Assembly: GCA_030407315.1 (NCBI GenBank)
Contig: JALQPE010001751.1
Coordinates: 1-64,000, forward strand
DNA: 64,000 nt
Source of the DNA: Asparagopsis taxiformis
Taxonomy: Eukaryota > Rhodophyta > Florideophyceae > Bonnemaisoniales > Bonnemaisoniaceae
Direction: 5' to 3'
Position numbers and translations under genes: made by a program. Of this stretch, positions 9,645 to 19,761 are shown piece after piece; position 1 is the first letter of the stretch, and each line of letters begins with the position of its first letter. The notes under the pieces are model-generated. The model was not told the DNA's origin. It saw only the letters and a list, made by a program, of their open reading frames with translations, and made no database searches.

Positions 9645-12449
9645 TCAGCACGCGCACGACGCGCCCGTCTTGCACGCCGAGGCGCAAGGGAGGAACGCCG
9701 GGACGTGCAGCCGCAGCGGCCGCCGCGCGAGTGCGAGTCGTGGGACGCGCACCACCGCGACCGATGCACCACCTCCCCCTTCCGCTCCCTCGTTAAGACC
9801 GCTGACCGACTGCGTCTCGCTGTTAGACACCACCCCCGCCGCAGACGTTTCGGGCGACCGCTGCACTAAGCCAACGATATCATTCAGAGTCGTGCCGAGG
9901 CGATGCGTGCGTTCGATCGTATCCTGGATCCTACGAACGGTCTCTCGTTCACGCGCAGTATACACCCGACGCACCGCAGCAACACGCTCCGCGCCCCGTT
10001 GACGTTCGCCTGCGAGATTCGCTTCGACATCGCTAAGCGCGCGTTCCGCCCGTTCCTGCGCCGAAGTAGCAGCCTCACAACGTTCTTGGAGGGTCGTGAT
10101 CATCGCGCGATTGCCGCTGGCAGCCCGTTCGTAATTCGCCACGCGTTCTTGCAAGTCGCCGATGTCCTTGTGCATCCGCTCGATCCGCGTCGCATCTTCC
10201 CCGGCCTTGCGCTCTAACGTCGCCTCACTTCCAGCCGCGTCCTTAAGTGTCTTTTTAGCCTCGTGCACGAGACTCACCGCTTCGTCGCGCGTTGCGTTCG
10301 CTTTGGTAAGGCGCGCCGCAGCGTCGTCGCGCGCTTGTGCAATCGTCGTCACCCGCGCCAGCGCCTCGTCACGGCTCTGCTCGACCGATGTCAGACGCGC
10401 CAGCGCTTCGCTGCGGCCCTCCACAGCGGAAGCCATTCGCGCCAAAGCGTCGTCGCGAGCCCCTTCGAGCAACGCCACGCGCGCCAACGCCTCCTCCCGG
10501 CCCTTTTCGGCGGCGGCAAGCTGGCCCCGCAACACGTTCGCGTCTGATTCGGCCAAAACATCACCCGCCTCGTTGACAGCGGCCGCCGCGTCACTTTCCG
10601 CCACGTTATCAGCCGTTGCGTCGCCTGCGCCCGTGCGGCTGCCCGCAGCAGCACCGTCACCCGCGCCGCTCTTCGCCGCGCTGCTGACCGCCGCCCCGCC
10701 GTCGCCCGCACTGCTGGACGCCACAGCCCCGCCGTGGCCGGAAGACGCCGCTTTCAAGTCCTGCAACTCGTTGTAAACCTTCACGTACTCCGCGCGCAGC
10801 GCCGCGTCGAGTCGCTCGACGTCGATGGGATCGCGCGGCGGCTCGGAGAAAAGGGAATACCGGCCGTCTCGGAAGCGCCGACGTTCGATCGCCAACAACG
10901 CCGCCATGCCAAGGTACTGCGCATACTCGCGCGAATCGGTCGCGCGCATAACGTGCAGTTCGTTAGTTGATAGCGCGGATAACACGGCATCAACGGTAAC
11001 GACATCGCGCGCTTCTAAATTCGCAAACGCGTCGCGCGACGGATTGCGCGGCGACTTGAGAAGGAGATGTGGAATTTCAGTATGCCGGTGAACGCCAAGC
11101 GAACCATGCGCCCAGTCGACGACGCCGCGCTCCGCGCTCCAGGGCAACCATTGCCCGCCCTCCTTGAAGTCCATGCCAGGCGCGAGATCGAAAACCGGAG
11201 TTTCGTCCCACGCGCACGCGCGATGCTCCGTCAGGAGACTCTCGAGGTGCGCCGCCGTATACGTTCCGCCCCGCACGATCGCCGAAACGCCGACGCGCTC
11301 GATTCCCGCGATCAGTTTTTCGTTTAAGCGCAAGAAGCGGCGCTCGACGTAAGCGACGTGAAGCCGCGCGGCGGCAACCATCACCACCCACTCGCTCAGA
11401 GCGATAGCCCAGAAATACGAACGAGCCTCGACCGGAACGTCGCGCCCGAGCAGTACCGACGGCGCGTAATGGAACACGCAGGGAAGCGGCACCGACAACG
11501 AGTCGGGCGCTTCCGGCCAATCGCGCGCATCGTAACGCGGGAAGAAAGCGGCGACGCGGTCATCAGGAAACTCGCGAAATTCGATATCGCGATACGTAAC
11601 GAAGTAGCCCGACGTGCGCCGCAAACGCAACTCGCGCCGCGCTTCCGGGCGCATATCCGCGTTAAGGAACCATGGCACGCTCGCCTCCCCTTCGTGCTCG
11701 ACGTCGTTCCACGGAACGCCGCCGTCAAGTAAGAAGCCCGCACTGGGCGCCGCGGCCCATGGATCGACTCGCGCAAATTCGTCGCGACGCATCACGCGCA
11801 ACCGGGCCAAGTAGCGTACGAGTCGTTCGTCGGCTTCGTCCTCGAGAAAATACGCGTCGCACGGTAAGTTCGCGGGGACCGCCAAATCGCACGACGCCGA
11901 TTCGCGCCGCGCGTCCCACACCGCTTGCGCGTCCTTGTGGCCGGATAACACGGCATAGCGCGATACATCAGCAATGCGCGTCCACTGAAAGCGCTGCGGG
12001 TAGAAGTGGCGACGGCCCAATTCCGCCCACGTCGGCATAGGGCGTGGCATGAAACGGAACGCGATCGGGTCGTCGTAGCGCGCGCGCGGAATCGACTCGG
12101 GAGCGTCTTGCGCGGCCGACCGAAGCGAAACGGACGCAGGCGCAGGAACCGAACGAAGCGGGACGCCGCTCCCGGAACGCGCAACAGACGCAGAAGTTGG
12201 AGTCGCGGTCGCATCCACCGTAGCGACAACGTCAGACGACGCGACGACGCCACGGCCGCTCGCGGTTACGGGTACGGTTGAGGAGGATGCTTGCGCCATG
12301 GACATGTAATAGGGACTCTCCGGGCTTGAAAGAGAAGGAAACGCGATGCGCGCAGGGCGAGGAGACGCGTTCGTGGGCGTCGACGGTTCGTCGCGAGGCG
12401 CAGCGCCGGCGCGAAGCCAACTCGGCAGAGCGTTATTATCGCGCGACAT
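9645..12449 (-). CDS. Antisense ORF of ME1, coiled-coil protein of unknown function
   Basis: A 934-codon frame on the strand opposite gag and pol, lying between pol and the 3' LTR; ATG at 12449 (the frame opens one GTG codon earlier). I do not recognise a family. Residues 1-130 are Ser/Ala/Pro-rich. The centre (about 130-560) is globular and rich in aromatic and Arg residues. A Gly/Ala/Asp-rich linker follows, then a long heptad-like coiled coil (about 640-870) with near-repeats such as REEALARV, RDDALARM and RDEALARV. Part of the centre (FHYAPSVLLGRDVPVEARSY and the next ~45 residues) resembles VVHYFTDAVKDAPAPVKERF in the antisense ORF of ME2. This suggests a shared accessory protein of these retrotransposons. 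Its role could be structural, regulatory or envelope-like; the sequence does not decide. Confidence 0.75.
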   Translation of the reverse strand: MSRDNNALPSWLRAGAAPRDEPSTPTNASPRPARIAFPSLSSPESPYYMSMAQASSSTVPVTASGRGVVASSDVVATVDATATPTSASVARSGSGVPLRSVPAPASVSLRSAAQDAPESIPRARYDDPIAFRFMPRPMPTWAELGRRHFYPQRFQWTRIADVSRYAVLSGHKDAQAVWDARRESASCDLAVPANLPCDAYFLEDEADERLVRYLARLRVMRRDEFARVDPWAAAPSAGFLLDGGVPWNDVEHEGEASVPWFLNADMRPEARRELRLRRTSGYFVTYRDIEFREFPDDRVAAFFPRYDARDWPEAPDSLSVPLPCVFHYAPSVLLGRDVPVEARSYFWAIALSEWVVMVAAARLHVAYVERRFLRLNEKLIAGIERVGVSAIVRGGTYTAAHLESLLTEHRACAWDETPVFDLAPGMDFKEGGQWLPWSAERGVVDWAHGSLGVHRHTEIPHLLLKSPRNPSRDAFANLEARDVVTVDAVLSALSTNELHVMRATDSREYAQYLGMAALLAIERRRFRDGRYSLFSEPPRDPIDVERLDAALRAEYVKVYNELQDLKAASSGHGGAVASSSAGDGGAAVSSAAKSGAGDGAAAGSRTGAGDATADNVAESDAAAAVNEAGDVLAESDANVLRGQLAAAEKGREEALARVALLEGARDDALARMASAVEGRSEALARLTSVEQSRDEALARVTTIAQARDDAAARLTKANATRDEAVSLVHEAKKTLKDAAGSEATLERKAGEDATRIERMHKDIGDLQERVANYERAASGNRAMITTLQERCEAATSAQERAERALSDVEANLAGERQRGAERVAAVRRVYTARERETVRRIQDTIERTHRLGTTLNDIVGLVQRSPETSAAGVVSNSETQSVSGLNEGAEGGGGASVAVVRVPRLALARRPLRLHVPAFLPCASACKTGASCAC

Positions 12450-12452
12450 CAC

Positions 12453-12655
12453 GAAAAGCGAGCGCGTGTGGCGTTAACGGAGCGAACGCGCGCGGAATGG
12501 AGAAGAAGGATGGAATGGAGACAGAAGGATGGAAGAGAAGCAGAAGGATGGAAGAGAAGAAGAAGATTGGAAGAGGAGAACAAGACAGAAGAGAGCTGAA
12601 GGTGTGCACAAGAACGTTACGCGCGAGGACGCGCTGTGAAGTTAGTCGGGGGGAG
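12453..12655 (+). other. ME1 purine-rich 3' internal end with polypurine tract
   Basis: The plus strand is strongly purine-rich, with the word AGAAGGATGGAA repeated at about 12506-12560. It ends in GGGGGGAG at 12648-12655, immediately before the 3' LTR TG. That position and composition fit a polypurine tract priming plus-strand DNA synthesis. Confidence 0.72.
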
Positions 12656-12810
12656 TGTGGTGCAATTTAAGTTGGTCGATGGAACCGATGCGAGCGCGCG
12701 CGTTTACGTTAGTCCGCAAGCATCCGTTTGAGTTAGTTTAGTAAGCGAGCGTACGCGTGGCGCCTTGATTACGTGTCACGGAGCGTCAATGCGAGCGCGT
12801 GCGCGCGTAC
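12656..12810 (+). repeat. 3' LTR of ME1, truncated after 155 bp
   Basis: It matches 50-204 with a few single-base differences and then breaks off: the 5' LTR continues GTTGCCACG while this copy continues into a transposase-like frame. About 650 bp of LTR and the right target duplication are missing. Confidence 0.88.
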
Positions 12811-14515
12811 TCTCGGACTGGCTGCAGAAGAAGGGGAAGATTTACCATTTCATGTCCTGAGCACTTCCTTGGAAGCAGTGCAGGAAGAAGTACCGAAGAC
12901 GGAAAACGGAGTTTCAGTTGTCCCAGCAATTTTTGACCCGTACCGTTCCGCAGTGATAGCAGCTGACCATCTAATGTCTGGACTGGCACAAGATGTACTG
13001 AACGCTTGTATTTCAGCTGCCAGCCCACGAATTCGAGAGGTAGCTGAATTGCAAATTCTGGGCGCTCTGAAGAAGTTCAGGATGGGAAGGCAGAACCGTT
13101 TATTTGGAACCAACAATCTGCTTTCCATGAACATGAGTGACATATTCAGTGTGCTGCTGATAGCACCTATGGCATTCGAAAACGCAGCTCGAATGATGGA
13201 TGGGAAAGGGGAAGGTCATCGTGAAAAATTTGATGGGGCCGTCAAACTAGTAGTGGTGTTTCAGAAGCTGGTTTCGTGTATTAGTTTCATGCCCGTATGG
13301 TGGAAAGACGGTCCCCATGAAGTAGAGACGGCTGACGGAGAAGGTGCCAGGAATGAATACATTCTGGGAAGAACTGTAGACTACGTGGAGACGTTAAATG
13401 AGTATTGTCGGAAAGTGAAGGGAGCAGGAGCACATTTGGACAAGCCTAATGTTCATCGTCTTGTCGAGTTTTGTGTTCATACGCTTCCTGCCTACGGCTC
13501 TGTGAAGCACGTGCAGGAGCTTATATTCGAACGGATGCATCAGCCGCTGAAGAAAGGTGTGAGAATGTCCAATCACCAAAGCGAACAGCTTTCAGCGCTG
13601 GAATTAGTTCTTGCGGATGACTGGCAGACGAGAGTGGCCATTGTTTTGCGCGAAATCGGCATGGAGCCACAACATTGGTCCTCGTCCGAATGCTCTCAAA
13701 TGGTCAACGTTCTTTCACAGGAGCTAGGGAGAGAAATAGATGTGGAAGACGAGGTAGTGAAAAACTGCTTCCAGGAACCGGTTCTCCAGCTTCTCTCCCA
13801 GCGTCGAGGAAAGATATTGTCGGCGGATGGTGAAATTGTGACGTGGAGAGGGCATGGAGGTATATCTATTGACGAGGTCAAGGAGTACATGAATGGAAAA
13901 TGTGATATGGCAGAGGGTGCTGTAGGTGTTTTCAAACGGTTCTTTACCGAAAGGTACGGAAGCGGAACAAGCGGGTGTGGAAAGTATGCCGAATGGGTGA
14001 GAAGAGTTTCTAGAAGCACTACGACAGAGTGGGGAAGGAAAACAGTGCAGAGGTCTGGCTCTCTAGAATCAGGAGCTATCATCCATGCTGTTTGCCCTGA
14101 ACAGAGGATATGTGAGGATGGTGCAACTTCACAAGCGATTCTGTACCCGGCGTCTCGTCTCACATCAGAGATAATGCGGGGAAGAATTAATTATGAACCG
14201 CGGTTTTTTATTGTTCTAGCGTTCTTTATCCTGAGGAACGAGAGTGCGAGAGATGAGCAAGGTACAGCTTATGGAGTTTGCCTGGGTTTGCAAAAAACTG
14301 ATGAAGGAGTGTTCAAGGTCGAAGAGAGGCGACGAACAGTAATTGTGGAGATGAGTGAGGGAGTCACTGAGGTGTTTGGTATGCACTATTGCAATGGGAG
14401 TGTATGCGAATATGATGAGAACATGAGGGAGGTAAGGCACGGACCCGGACTGCTGGAGGGTGGAGAGATATATGCACTATGTAGGCGAGACGGATTTCCA
14501 CCGAGGGCTGCATGA
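12811..14515 (+). pseudogene. CACTA/Plavaka-type transposase, C-terminal fragment
   Basis: About 568 codons co-linear with the C-terminal half of the intact transposase at 40103-43804. Shared blocks include FDPYRSAV, LLSMNMSDIFSVLL, DKPNVHRLVEFCVHTLPAYG, FERMHQPLKKG and the final DGFPPRAA (DGYPPRSA in the intact copy). The first catalytic regions and the CxxC segment are absent, because the 5' part was replaced by ME1 LTR at 12810/12811. The fragment retains the candidate catalytic Glu in FERMHQ. The frame runs uninterrupted to the stop at 14513-14515; the upstream GTG at 12773 lies in the LTR and is not a credible start. Base composition matches the island, not the retrotransposon. Confidence 0.88.
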
Positions 14516-14527
14516 TTTTTAGGGAAG

Positions 14528-14533
14528 AATAAA
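14528..14533 (+). terminator. Possible polyadenylation signal AATAAA
   Basis: AATAAA lies 13 bases after the stop of the transposase fragment. The position fits a 3' processing signal for a compact gene, but a hexamer alone is weak evidence. Confidence 0.4.
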
Positions 14534-14634
14534 ATGAATAACCAGATGCATCACATATGAATTGTACACTCTAGGGCGGTGGTGGATTGGTGCAAAGTAG
14601 TGGGGAGAGGATCTGAGAGGATGGAGGGAGGTAT

Positions 14635-14950
14635 GCTTACAGCAAAGTCATCGTTACGATGACTTTGCTGTAAGAAAACGTTTCCATTACAGTGGCCAAG
14701 AATTTTTACCGGGTAAAAAAATCGTGGCAGCTGTAATGATTTGCTTTCTTACAGCAAAGTCATCGTAACGATGACTTTGCTGTAAGGAACCGTTTCCTTG
14801 CAGTGGCCGAAGAATTTTTTACCGGGTAAAAAATCAGCAAGAAATTTTACCGGGTAAAAAAATTGTGGCCGCTGTAATGATTTGCTTTCTTACAGCAAAG
14901 TCATCGTTACGATGACTTTTTTGTAAGAAAACGTTTCATTACAGCAAATT
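14635..14950. repeat. Foldback element 1: TTACAG palindrome array
   Basis: Contains three copies of a 37-bp palindrome (14637-14673, 14749-14785, 14890-14926). Each is TTACAGCAAAGTCATCGT, one central base, then its inverted complement; the third has a mismatch. Between them lies a second palindromic motif, CATTACAGTGGCCA...ACCGGGTAA...TGGCCGCTGTAATG. The unit starts with GCTTACAG like the other four clusters. It could be a non-autonomous mobile repeat or an array of protein-binding sites. Confidence 0.88.
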
Positions 14951-15626
14951 CATCGATTGTTAAGGTTAAGTAACCAACTTTAGGATGTCCAGAGGACCTG
15001 CTCGTTGTAAGGAATAAGGAATATTGATCAACTGACGAAGAGGAAGCATTTTGAATCGACTAGGGTAGGAACGCAATGAGATTTGGTATGCAAGAAAACT
15101 GAATCGCAGTAGTGAATAGGTAGTTGAAATGAATTCATATTGATGTTCTTTGGTGTATTGTCCATTGGAGCACATTGAAAACCATTTATATGATCACCGT
15201 TTAAATAGTCTATGAATCCTTTGCAGCCGAGTACGCCAATAGGAAGAAATTCAAGCAGTGGCCTGCACGGGAACCGTTCATTTGTGAGTAGCAAAAGTTA
15301 GTGTAGAAATGAATTTTTCAGACTTGTAGGAGAGGTGGATCGTAGTAAATGTATAAAACTCACGTAGAATCGATTGATAGGAATCAATGGTACGGAAGAA
15401 GAAGCGAGGTGGAGAGTGTGGATGAAATAGGTTGTTGGAATATGAATGATAATTGACGTGGTGAGGTAAACGGGTTCGATTGCATTATATGCGCTAGAGG
15501 TACATACTATTAGGTGTAGATTGATGGAAAGGGCTAAACGCTTTGTGGAGGTATCAGGATCAGGTAGAGTCAGAGGTGCTGAGCGGGTGCAGCGTAAGGT
15601 TCATCAGGACTGAACGTAGGTAGGGA
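14951..15626. other. Intergenic, no gene seen
   Basis: This AT-richer interval precedes the ParB-dioxygenase gene at 15627. No coding frame, RNA gene or repeat is supported. The gene promoter should lie here, but I see no clear TATA box. Confidence 0.45.
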
Positions 15627-18600
15627 ATGTCTTGTCCGGACAGTATAAGAGAGGAAGCTGAGAGACGGGAAGCGCACTCGGAGGTACCACAATTGTGGAT
15701 TTCATCGTCTACACAACATTTGAACAGAGAACCGATTGAACGAACTGAGATTGCAGGGATTACAATGGGAGACAATAGTATCATGAATACTACAGCGGAG
15801 AAGAGCAATTCTCCTTCTGCTGAAGAGAAAAGCATCACTATTGCTCAGTACAGCTCTTCTAAAGTGCAAGTTGATCCTCGCAAAGTGAAATTTCCGACAG
15901 TGACCTCCCGTTTGGTGCGACCGGGTCGTGTAAACGAACTGGCCAGCATTTTCATGGATAGAGGTTTCTCTACCACTGGAACTATGATTACAGTCTGCAA
16001 AATGGAAGATAACGAAGGAGACGAGTTTTACTGCATCGATGGCTCTCATCGCATAGCTGCTCTGCAACTATGCCTGGAGAAGTACTCAGGAAAGAACAGG
16101 GATTCCTTGGAATTGGTTTGGGTACAACAGTTGATTGCGCCGAACGGGCGTCTAATTTTCGATGCGCTGGAGGTTCTGAAACTGTCTCTCGAAGCCAATA
16201 TACAAACTCACGATGTCGCTTCTGTGAGCATTGCCGACAATGTGTGTGCGGTCATAGAGTTTCTCAGGTTTTCCAACCAGATGGATCTTCCTGTTGTCCG
16301 GCTTATTCCTATTCTGAAAGAAGTGAGCTATATTCTGCCGTCCGACAGGAACCGTTCGGAGAACTCGTATAGGCAGTACATCAACATTGCGAAGGGGTTC
16401 AATCGCACAGACAGCGTTGCTTTCGTGTACTGGAGCTCTATCCCTAGCGTTTACAATGCTTTGGATAGGAACAGAGAAATCGAGGATGCAAGAACCGAGG
16501 GAAGAGATCCGGACTTTTCTCGAATTGACTCTGCCGATATGTACGGGTGCGTGCTCGATCTTGTCAATAACGCAATATTCCGCAATGGCACGGACGGACG
16601 CGGGACGCGCGATAAGGAGTGGTTCCAGTGGTTTGTGCTCGAGATGACAGCGTCGTGGACAAGGATGAGGAGGAAGAGAGGACTTGTCAGAAATATCGGA
16701 AGCGGAAGTCCGTTCACGATGCGCACTTGGCTACTGGCTCTGTTGGCCATCTATGATATGGCAGAGGTCGTCCGCAAGTGGTTGAACTCTGCAACGATGG
16801 AGGAATTCGTGCGAACGGATTTGGCAGCAGAAAACGCGAAGGAGGTCGGGGATAATGATCATCGCATTGGAGAGCGCATTGTATTCGTCCTTGTCGACTT
16901 TCATGACGACGTGGTAGACAGTAGCAGTCTGAGAACCAAGAACGGGATGTTTACAAACAGTTTTTACGACAAACTGGAATATGCTACCGGGACAAAGGCA
17001 ATGCAGGAGACGAAAGCGGAGGAGGAGAGGGAACGGAATCGCATGACCCCCGGAGAAATAGAAAAAGCACTTGTTGATGGCGCCAAAGCAGAAGACGAAG
17101 AAGCACCTACTGCCGCAGAACAGGGAAATAATTCTACAGAGAAGGAAACTGTGGAAACTTCTGGTCCTGTTCAAGCAGAAGAAGGAGTATCTGCCGAAGC
17201 CCAAGCAGAGCAGGAAGTTTCTGCTGTTGTGGAGGAAGAACAGGAAATTACTCCAAATGTGGTGGCTGAAGAAGTGATTCCTGCTGTCGCGACGAAAGCA
17301 ATAGAAGAGGCACCTCTGAGCACCCCGAAAGAAGCAGAAGACCGTCCTGCCGCAGCAAAAGAGGGAGGACAGGAACGTCCTGCCACGCGTCTTGCAGCAG
17401 CTGAGAAGAGGGAAGCAGAACGTCTTGCTGTTCTCCAAAAAGAACAGGAACGTCTTTCAGCTTCAAGGGCAGAGCGGGAAAGTCGTGCCAGGGATAATTC
17501 GCCGGGAAGGATTGTCAGAGAAGATCTTCCTCAGGGAAGGAAACAAAGCGGCGATACGCAAAGTCTGGATATCAACTTGGACAATAGTGGTCGCATGGAC
17601 ATAGACACGCCTGGACAACAAGCTGGAGATGCGCAGAACCGCTCTGTGATATTGAAACTTCGAATCAGGACACCAGAAACTTACAGCACTAGCCCGGCCG
17701 AAGTGGACAAGGAGAATTCGGGAAGAAGCAGGAGTTCTGGTGGAAGCGGCGATGAAAACGAGTCCAGGTTGGATAAGAAGCGAAGAAGGGAAGATACTAG
17801 CGCGAAGTTTTCTGAGCCCAATACGCCGGATGACAACATTGAGATTGGGCCTCCCCGGGAAAAGAAGAGTAGAGTCAATGCAAGAAAACGAACGACTGGA
17901 GAAGAAGCACCACTCTTCACTGACGAGCAAGAAAACTCCCTTCCAGACCGCACATTCGCAGAGGACATACCTGAGAAGCTGCCTTTATGCGTTCCTTCCA
18001 ACTCGAGAATGAAGTATTATATCACAGAAGAAGACATTGATACAATCCGGACGGAGATAATGGAAGCAGCTGCAGGCTACTCTACTTTGGTATGTCCCCT
18101 CGGTTCTTGTGAAAGCCAACAATACTTCAGCTACCAGAGAAGAATGATCGACGAGCTTGGTTACGTGGTGTTGCAAGACATTTTCTCTTCTACTACAGTG
18201 GGAGCAGCTACGCACGAGTTATTCACACAGATGGCCAGCACATTCCAAGGTACTACAAGTGGCTCAAGTGCAAGTCAGAAGAACCCGTGGAAACCACTTC
18301 GACCGAAAGACAGCACTGGTGTATTCAAGACGGACCGGAAAAGCATCTGCGATGACCTTGAGCAAGAAAGCGCGCGGCAGTACAGGAACAAGCTGATTCT
18401 GGAGCTAGGTAAGGCGATTTGTGCGGAGAACCTGAAGCTCGGGTTTGGAAGAGAAGAAGCGGTGGTCTTTCCAGAAACGGGTCTTCGTCTGATTTTGACC
18501 GCAGAAGGTAGTCAGGAGCAACTTATGCATACCGATGTTCCCGTCCGTGAGGGAACTGGAACTGGTCCTCTCAACTCGCCATCATATTTCATGATGGCTG

Positions 18601-18887
18601 CTGGTGCGGATGGGTTCATCATTCGTATCGCCAAGTTCAGCCATGTGTGCCTAAGTCATCCAGCGAAAGAAAAGTACCGCGTGCCAGTGACGAACGTGCG
18701 CATCCCACCGTATTCCCTGCTTGTATGCCGAACGGACGTGTATCACGGAGGAATGGGATTCGCGGAGGGTCGTTCTTCGGTGAGGTACCAGCATCCTATC
18801 CGGTCCCATCTATCACTGCGAACTTCCAGGGAGAAGTTGCTACAGCCTCCCTTCAATGTCAACTACTGGGAGCGTTTAGATATCTGA
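15627..18887 (+). CDS. ParB-like domain + 2OG-Fe(II) dioxygenase fusion (copy A)
   Basis: An intact 1086-codon, intron-free frame from ATG 15627. The N-terminal ParB/sulfiredoxin-like domain (about residues 85-300) has SRLVRPGRVNEL, then DGSHRIAAL at 138-146, then a conserved helix THDVxxVSxADxVCxV. A long charged Glu/Ala/Lys linker (about 450-640) and a basic low-complexity stretch follow. The C-terminus (about 800-1086) is a double-stranded beta-helix oxygenase: HTD at 968-970, a second iron-binding His at 1040 (DVYHGG) and Arg 1053 or 1059 as candidate 2-oxoglutarate contacts. Enzymes of this fold oxidise substrates using 2-oxoglutarate and Fe(II); TET/JBP and AlkB members act on nucleic acids. 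Fusion to a ParB-like domain makes DNA a plausible substrate, but that is inference. Flanked by foldback clusters on both sides. An alternative start at Met 47 exists. Confidence 0.87.
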   Translation: MSCPDSIREEAERREAHSEVPQLWISSSTQHLNREPIERTEIAGITMGDNSIMNTTAEKSNSPSAEEKSITIAQYSSSKVQVDPRKVKFPTVTSRLVRPGRVNELASIFMDRGFSTTGTMITVCKMEDNEGDEFYCIDGSHRIAALQLCLEKYSGKNRDSLELVWVQQLIAPNGRLIFDALEVLKLSLEANIQTHDVASVSIADNVCAVIEFLRFSNQMDLPVVRLIPILKEVSYILPSDRNRSENSYRQYINIAKGFNRTDSVAFVYWSSIPSVYNALDRNREIEDARTEGRDPDFSRIDSADMYGCVLDLVNNAIFRNGTDGRGTRDKEWFQWFVLEMTASWTRMRRKRGLVRNIGSGSPFTMRTWLLALLAIYDMAEVVRKWLNSATMEEFVRTDLAAENAKEVGDNDHRIGERIVFVLVDFHDDVVDSSSLRTKNGMFTNSFYDKLEYATGTKAMQETKAEEERERNRMTPGEIEKALVDGAKAEDEEAPTAAEQGNNSTEKETVETSGPVQAEEGVSAEAQAEQEVSAVVEEEQEITPNVVAEEVIPAVATKAIEEAPLSTPKEAEDRPAAAKEGGQERPATRLAAAEKREAERLAVLQKEQERLSASRAERESRARDNSPGRIVREDLPQGRKQSGDTQSLDINLDNSGRMDIDTPGQQAGDAQNRSVILKLRIRTPETYSTSPAEVDKENSGRSRSSGGSGDENESRLDKKRRREDTSAKFSEPNTPDDNIEIGPPREKKSRVNARKRTTGEEAPLFTDEQENSLPDRTFAEDIPEKLPLCVPSNSRMKYYITEEDIDTIRTEIMEAAAGYSTLVCPLGSCESQQYFSYQRRMIDELGYVVLQDIFSSTTVGAATHELFTQMASTFQGTTSGSSASQKNPWKPLRPKDSTGVFKTDRKSICDDLEQESARQYRNKLILELGKAICAENLKLGFGREEAVVFPETGLRLILTAEGSQEQLMHTDVPVREGTGTGPLNSPSYFMMAAGADGFIIRIAKFSHVCLSHPAKEKYRVPVTNVRIPPYSLLVCRTDVYHGGMGFAEGRSSVRYQHPIRSHLSLRTSREKLLQPPFNVNYWERLDI

Positions 18888-19107
18888 TGAAATTAGTTCT
18901 TAATAGCATTCTATGGCAGGCATCAAGGCCGCCTTCAAGTAAACGATGAAAGTTAGGCTAGTACATGACGTTTGCGTATGTAGACGGGTCGAGAGATATA
19001 CAATACTCAATTTAATATGAGAAGGGGAGGAAACTATGGTGGGCACTACTAGAATAGAACAAGGTAATATCGCAGTCGTCTTTGGTTACAACATTGAGGT
19101 GAGGAAG
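18888..19107. other. 3' flank of copy A, nothing recognised
   Basis: A short non-coding interval between the dioxygenase gene and the next foldback element. Confidence 0.4.
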
Positions 19108-19222
19108 GCTTACAGATGATGCAGTTTCGCACAGTCATCGTTACGCTGGGGTGCTGACAGCAAAGTCATCGTAACGATGACTTTGCTGTAAGCATCCCGG
19201 GTAAACGGCTTCGGCTGTAAGC
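19108..19222. repeat. Foldback element 2, short form
   Basis: Starts GCTTACAG and ends CTGTAAGC, with one 37-bp palindrome at 19155-19191 (one end changed to TGACAG) and a GGTAAACGGC subterminal motif. It is a shortened relative of the other clusters. The next ~150 bases (19235-19340) resemble, in inverse orientation, 25148-25220 next to foldback element 5, so the repeat family extends beyond the palindromes. Confidence 0.8.
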
Positions 19223-19761
19223 GGTTGGGAGTTTCGTCCGTCTCCCACCCTGGGAAGGGTGAGAAGGGAAGTGTGGAGCCGGGAACATCGTACAACGATG
19301 GTTTGGACGACTGTTGACGGCTCTGGGGAGCACTCTGCGTCGTGCAAGCCTGGTTTGCGCTGGCTGCACTACCTGGTATTGAACGGTTCTGTGCGCAAAG
19401 TTTACTCATGAAGGAGTTAGGGTGTTGTGTACCACACCAACCATAGTTACTAACATTTGCAGTGTACTCTAGTGATGTAATTATTATTCTAGTTTCTAGC
19501 TATACAATGATATTAAGTAAGTCAGATGTGCACAGAGCATGGTCTAAGCCTAGCACGGTAGAGAAAGATGGAAGAAAGATTGAAGGGTAGGCATGCAGAG
19601 GTATGAAGGCAGCAGTATGTGTAGACTATGGCAGTGGTAAGAAAATATTTCATGCACCAAAGGGTGGGTAGAGTGACATTAGAGAGGTGGTGTGTAGGGG
19701 GAAGGTAGGTGGAGATGATGAAGGAGGACAACAGAAACGAGAGCGAGGGTTGAGACCAACG
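19223..19761. other. Intergenic, remnants of repeat flank only
   Basis: The first ~120 bases share words such as GGGAACATC and GATGGTTTGGACG with the inverse of the flank near 25150. The rest shows no gene or motif. Confidence 0.45.

Larger units (their letters stand above)
50..12810 (+). mobile_element. Ty3/gypsy chromovirus ME1 with antisense ORF, 3' LTR truncated
   Basis: A nearly complete LTR retrotransposon. Order: 5' LTR (50-856), PBS (859-876), leader, gag (1432-3618), pol (3356-7717) with protease, reverse transcriptase, RNase H, integrase and chromodomain, a satellite-rich spacer (7718-9644), an antisense ORF (12449-9645), a polypurine tract and the start of the 3' LTR (12656-12810). 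The protease-RT-RNaseH-integrase order plus a C-terminal chromodomain defines a Ty3/gypsy chromovirus; in known members the chromodomain steers integration to particular chromatin. The 3' LTR stops after 155 bases and runs into a transposase fragment, so the right end was deleted or rearranged. The gag frame is broken, so the copy is probably not autonomous. The element is visibly richer in CG dinucleotides than the island to its right. Confidence 0.93.

Noticed and set aside
9645..12449. ME1 antisense ORF as a chance open frame in CG-rich DNA
   Set aside because: It is 934 codons long, has domain-like composition changes with a clear coiled coil, occupies the same place as the ME2 antisense ORF and shows core similarity to it, so chance is unlikely.
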